64,000 bases of DNA from Monocercomonoides exilis (lineage: Eukaryota > Preaxostyla > Oxymonadida > Polymastigidae). Below are positions 59,101 through 64,000 of this stretch, one piece after another. Both the position numbers and the translations under genes were made by a program. The stretch is taken from positions 1,122,001 to 1,186,000 of the forward strand of contig LSRY02000004.1 in the NCBI GenBank assembly GCA_001643675.2. The letters are read 5' to 3'. Within the stretch, counting starts at the first letter, position 1. Every line of letters begins with the position of its first letter. A model generated the notes under the pieces. The model did not search any database, had not been told where the DNA came from, and was given only the letters and a program-made list of their open reading frames with translations.

Positions 59101-62100
59101 TCACAAAAGCACCTCATCGCTGTTGAGCTTCCGCTGCTTTGCTTTCTTCTCCTTCACATGGTCAAAATAACGCTGTGCAGTCTCTGTCTGCATTTCTGTG
59201 TCTCTCTCTGGATCATTCAGCAGAGCAAGAGCCGAAGACGCACCTTCCACCAAAACTGATAGTCCGGACACAAAGTCCTCTTGGTTGTGCAAGAGATATT
59301 TTACAAGCTGCCTTTTCTTCGTTTCCAGCGCTTCCAAAAATTCTGAATATGTCTTCTCCAAAACAAGGAGTTATTATGTTGCTTCATTCATAAGTGATAG
59401 AATCTTCTCGTTGTCTTTTGGTCGACATTTCACAAAATGACTGATTTCTTCGTTCACATCATTAAACTTTATCTGAAAATTGATTCTTATGTCGAGAAAG
59501 TCTGAAAACTCCGATGAAAGTCTATGCATTTTATCGATTTTTTCCACTGAAACATCCACGCTTTGAGTCGTCTTAGTCAGCGATTCAACAATTATTATTA
59601 TCCGATAACAAAGTTCAGCATCAAGTGGATACGCAACGGCAGTCCGCCGCTTCAAAAGCTGAACAAAGAACTCTTGAATGACAGAGGCAAACGAAAGCAC
59701 AACTGATGGGATGACTAACGATGTATAAAATAAAGTGACAAGGTTTGCAATCAGCGGCTAGGGTGGCGGTTGGATCAGAACAGAACCTGATCGCGCAATT
59801 CCCATTGAAATCTTGTCGAGTGAGAGCAAATTCCGCGAAATTGCTCCGATTGAGCTGAAAATGCTGTTGTGTGACACTGGTCCATATTCACTTAAAGAAG
59901 AAGTTAAAGATGATGAAGAAGAAGGTTGCATGAATGCCATAATTGAGGAAGGCAGAGAAGATTCAGTAGATAATGGAGAATATCGATAGTTTGAGAGCTC
60001 AGAAGTTGAAGATGAGGAAACAGAGCCAACAAAGGCAGAGGTGTACGTGTTGGTTGACGAAACTGTTGTTGACTCTGATGAGACTGTTGCAATGGAAGAT
60101 GTCGAGCCGCCAGAATGCGAAAGGCCACCGCCCATTCTGTTGAATTCAATGAGGCCAATTTCATCTCCTTTGCGCTTTTTCGCATCTCCTCTAAAACTAA
60201 ATGGAATCTTCTTTTCAGACAGCAAATCGAGGGAATAAGGCTGTGACGCAGATGTGCTTGCTCCAAATGAACTGAATTGTTGTTGTTGTCTTTGCTGTTG
60301 TTGGTTCACTTGTTGAGAATGGATGTTTTCTGTTGACTTCAGCGTTGACAGTTCATACGACCGGAAGATGTGCAAAACAATGTTCACCAACTGCTCCCAC
60401 ACTGTTATCTTCTTCATTCCTCTGAGCAGATACTCTCACTCCGCTTCGAAAAGCTGCTTTATCAGCTCCGTCTTGTCCATCTTCGAGTATGCCTGGTGGA
60501 TGTGTGTTGGAAGCGACACAACTTACACAAACCGCATTTCGCAAAAGCTGCACACATATGGCTTGTCATCTGGAACGAACTGAAGAGGAGATGTTGGATC
60601 GGGAGTAACTCGTGACTCCACCACGGCAAACTTGAGCTGCTGGTTCTTTAAAAAAGAAAATAATATTCTGCTCGTGTGTCAATGCACAAACAGGCTGATG
60701 CGAGCTGACAGATGAAAACGATCTGTGGTTGAACCTGCAACCTGCACGGAAAGAGAAGGAACCGTTTCGAGAATGCCCAAAGGACTGGCGAGAAAAAGAG
60801 GCTGATGGACTTCGTGATGTTGTCAATGAAGGAAACACAGAAAGAGAAGCCGAGCGGCGCAATGGTGTCTGCTGCCCAGGGGATTGAAAAGGCGATGGAG
60901 AAGCATACTGGACAGGAGAGCCAAAAGCAGACGTTGCAAACGAAAATGCACGAGTTGATGGCGCGAAGCCGATTTCGGTGGTAGATTGGTCAGAAAAGAG
61001 CGAGGCGAATGTTGACTGTCTGTTTCGAGAGAAGGAAAAGTGGCGCTGGTGCAATATCTGATGCTGTGCAATATGCTCCAACTGAACAGGTGGTGGGCTC
61101 TGTGGCAACGGAGTGCTGTTTGGAGGAGAGCCAACAAAAGAGGGCTTTTCTGCTGTTTGCGTTGATGAGGCATGTCTCATCCACTGAATATAAAATGATT
61201 TTTAAAAGGAAAGTATTGCAGGAGTTTTGAGCCTCCAAGCCGAATTGATAATCTTCGACTTTGCTGCTTGGAAAGCGCAGACATTGCTCCTGTTCCTTCA
61301 TTCAATCCTGCACTCCCATTGAATCCAGATGAGTGGTGTGAATATGAAGCACCATCGCTTCCTTCTCCCTGTAAAAGAAATAGCAACTCGTACAGTTGTG
61401 AAACGTGCAAATAAGGCAGATAACGATGATGAGTGGATGAACACACCGCTAACTCAGCTCGTCACACACTTAAACAGGATTGGACTTGAACAGAAGATCG
61501 AACATTGAAAATCGCTCGTTAAGCGCTTATGCAAATTCTGTGACGTTCGGCAAGGAAGCTACAACAAGCATCGTTTCCTTCAGCAAAGCATTGGTTGAAG
61601 ATAGCTCATTCCAGATATGTGGAGGCATTTTTTCAGGTTCGGCGTTGTCTATCTGCTCGGAATGTTCAGTGTTGTCTGCATCAGCCCCCATCTTGTTGTT
61701 TTGCAGAATGTTGTTCGTTGAATACTGCAGCGGAGAAAACAGGTCTGTCTTCCCAAGAAGTGTTGTAGCTGATGAGGCATTTTCCTTTTCTGCAAAGCGG
61801 AATCCTTCCATTTCTAATGTCTCAAGTGGTGTTTCTCCAGACATCATTGAAAATATTCTGTTCAACGTCTCCGAATGAGGATCATTGATTAGAGAAATAT
61901 TTGTATCGTTTATTCTGATTTGAACTATTTTTATTCTCTGGTATTTTTTCCTTGAATAATGACATTTCTTGTTTATCAGTTCTGACAACAAAATAAACAC
62001 AATATCATCTTCGAATTTTGCATTGATTTGTTCAGCAGTTTCAAGCCCCAATTCTTGTTCAAATATTTTCGATTCTTTCAGTCAGTTCTTTATCAACTTC

Positions 62101-62151
62101 TTCAAGAACTTTTCCGAATGAAAGTTTCCAAAATGACGCAATTTCAAGATA
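59101..62151 (-). pseudogene. Unidentified multi-part gene remnant (Ser/Gln-rich, helical C-terminus)
   Basis: A series of - strand frames seems to derive from one gene. Near 62130-62060 there is ASFWKLSFGKVLEEVDKELT, then a one-base shift into ETAEQINAKFEDDIVFILLS (62051-61527). A Ser-rich part follows (61446-60570), then a Cys pair segment YVCSFCEMRF with a gtaagt donor near 60530, a Gln/Ser-rich exon (60417-59758) and a helical C-terminus (59700-59101). In the last part two consecutive stops (TAATAA, 59376-59371) interrupt an otherwise continuous helical frame (ILSLMNEAT / LLVLEKTYSEFLEALETKK). No family is recognised. Stops and shifts suggest a pseudogene, though some breaks could be introns. 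Confidence 0.4.
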
Positions 62152-62275
62152 TGAATGTATAAATCAGTTTGAACTTCAAATTTCAGTCTGAGTGTGCTAA
62201 ATTTAATTTTATCTTCATTAATAATAAATAATAAATTACGAATTTTCATGTTTGGAAATTTTTATTATTTCCATA

Positions 62276-64000
62276 GATCATGGCAATTTGGGCATGAATT
62301 GTTTTTGTTATATTCAACACAACTTGATCAAAAATTAAAATTGGAATAGGAAAATGAAGTTTTTTGGATCGCGCAAAATGCACAAGTTATTTGTACGTTT
62401 CTGATCAAATAGCACTTAAAAACATTTTTCCCCGTTTTCATTTTCTGTTCATCTTAGTGAAAGAGGTTGAGAACAGCACTGAATTCATTATTTGAAATTT
62501 CATAATTTTGTATTTTCATTATTTTTAACTATCTTTGATCAATATTTATTTCTTGCTGATAAAATTGAAGAAAAGATATTTTTCTATGTTCAATACCGGA
62601 AGAAAACATCACGGAATGAGCAGGAAGTCAATTAAAGCAGACGTTGATAGCATCGAAGAATTGCTTCGAAATATGCCATACGATAGAACCTTGCTTGTGT
62701 TTTCGAAGTTCATGAACGAAAACGATTTAGGCAAATTGCTTTGTTTTGATTACATGAAATCACCTCTTTGTTTGTATTTTTTATTGCAATAATTCAAAAT
62801 ATTTTTTCATCTTTTTCCTTTGCGTGAACATTTTTTTTCTTATTTATTAATTTTTCTTTCTTTCGAAACCTTCAATAAAGCACCTCTGACATGCCTTGTT
62901 AAAGAATTGAGATTTGCATTTAATGATGCTTCAATTCCGATAAAGAATAAGATGATACTAGCTCTTACGCAAAATTACTCTCAAAAGGAACTGCGCAATG
63001 AATTCGGATTCAATATCGAAGTTTCCTTATATGATGATGCTGATTGGATTCAACACAGAAAAAGAAAGCTGCTCACGAAGGAAAATACATTCAGAAGAAG
63101 GGAAATTAATAAAAACATCAGTGAGGAAATTTTGCTCAGTTTTGATGATGAAAGTGAGACATCATCGAGCAGGAGATATGACGTAGAAGACAATAGAAAT
63201 AAAGCATCTTCATTTTATCCTCTTCATGTTCAGTCTTCTTCTTCATCGTTGACTTCATTTCCTTCTCCTTTCTCATCTCCACCTTCCATCTCACCTGACT
63301 CTCCTTTCAACACATTTCATTTATCCTCCTTCGCTCCTATTTCTTCAATGAACACTTCTTCCTCTTTAGCGAGTTCTTCATCAAGTGCTTCTCTTCCTTT
63401 GCCATCAACATCATCACTTATTCATGAGCCTTCTCTAACAGAGAAAAAACACACCAAATTGCCGAAAAATATTACTTCAAAAAATATTTCGATTCCTTCT
63501 TTTTCTGTTCCAGTCTCATCAGTTGCATCTCCACAGGGAAATACATCAACGATCTCATTTTCTTCATTCACTTCGAGTTCTTCATCCATTCATTCAACAT
63601 TTCCACAATTGAAGAATTATACTGATCAATCAATGATGTCAAAGTTTCCGTCATCATCAAATGAAAATAACTCTTCGGCTTCAAATCCTTCTCAGTCATT
63701 GTTATCTTCTTCATTGCATTCCTCCTCCTCTTCTTCCTCACCAAACTCCTTCGCCAACATCTCCTCTTTCCCCATCATTTCCGTTCCCGATGTCTCTTCT
63801 CGCCCATCATCATCCATTTTTCTCGCATCCATTGAACCCCATTCATCTTCTTCCACTTCCTCTTCATCTTATCCTTTTTTATCATCTTCATCTTCTACTT
63901 CACTTGGAACACCACTTATCTTCTCCTCATCATTATCTGCTTCAGTTGATCGCTCATTTCCTCCGCATAACGCGAGCATTATTAACTCTGAAAGTGTTCT
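62276..64000 (+). mobile_element. Left part of a second DUB-element family member (runs off window)
   Basis: A 131-bp unit at 62276-62406 matches the terminal units of 42567-48876: it starts GATCATGGCAATTTGGGCAT, has CGCAAAATGCACAAGTTATT near its end and closes with TGATC. A gene with the same N-terminal domain starts 180 bp inside it and reads away from the terminus, exactly the layout of the other element. The right end lies outside the window. Confidence 0.7.
62586..64000 (+). CDS. Ser-rich protein with the DUB-element N-terminal domain (partial, 2 exons visible)
   Basis: Exon 1 runs from ATG 62586 to 62769 and exon 2 from 62881 to beyond the window; the intron has gtttgt...ataaag borders and is phase 1. 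The N-terminal domain (about 130 residues: RNMPYDRTLLVFSKFMNEND, then VKELRFAFNDASIPIKNK, KMILALTQNYSQKEL and EFGFNIEV) parallels that of the deubiquitinase gene at 48285-47785, with the intron at the matching place and the same phase. A basic stretch (HRKRKLLTKE) and a long Ser-rich linker follow, open to the window edge without stops. By analogy a USP domain and transposase may follow outside the window; this is a prediction, not seen. Confidence 0.6.

Overview
The window reads as nuclear DNA of an AT-rich, intron-bearing microbial eukaryote. Spliced genes with short GT-AG introns (one likely GC-AG) are visible, and TAA, TAG and TGA all end genes. There are very long homopolymeric Ser and Glu/Lys tracts, and fragments of Pmp-like right-handed beta-helix surface proteins of the kind expanded in metamonads such as oxymonads and parabasalids. 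The metamonad reading is an inference. No rRNA, canonical tRNA or CRISPR was found.

Layout. Positions 1-17.2 kb are an ordinary host gene block: the end of an unidentified gene, a CHID1-like GH18-fold gene (-), a very large CLASP-like TOG-domain gene (+), a monoglyceride-lipase-like alpha/beta hydrolase with many introns (-), a GAS2-like calponin-homology gene (-), and a membrane-anchored S41-type protease gene (+). From 17.2 kb to the end the window is almost wholly transposable elements and broken genes.

Mobile part. (i) Two near-identical 5.4 kb elements lie in inverted orientation (19272-24655 and 30781-36195). They share 15-bp termini and each has its own perfect 8-bp target-site duplication. 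(ii) They sandwich a ~6.1 kb element with ATATGGGT termini (24684-30748). A larger relative lies at 49299-56548 and a 263-bp miniature at 24790-25052. (iii) A 6.3 kb element (42567-48876) has 394-bp, almost perfect terminal inverted repeats. On one strand it carries a novel N-terminal domain, a Ser-rich linker, a USP-type ubiquitin protease and, in the same reading frame, a DDE-like transposase. A second member of this family enters at 62276 and runs off the right edge; its gene has the same N-terminal domain with an intron at the same place and phase. Between and inside these elements lie Ser/Pro-rich and beta-helix gene remnants broken by single-base frameshifts and stops.

The most interesting candidate system is the deubiquitinase-transposase element family. 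The host genes (cytoskeletal CLASP and GAS2-like proteins, a lipase, a secreted GH18-like protein, a surface protease) do not form an operon or pathway; they are neighbours only.
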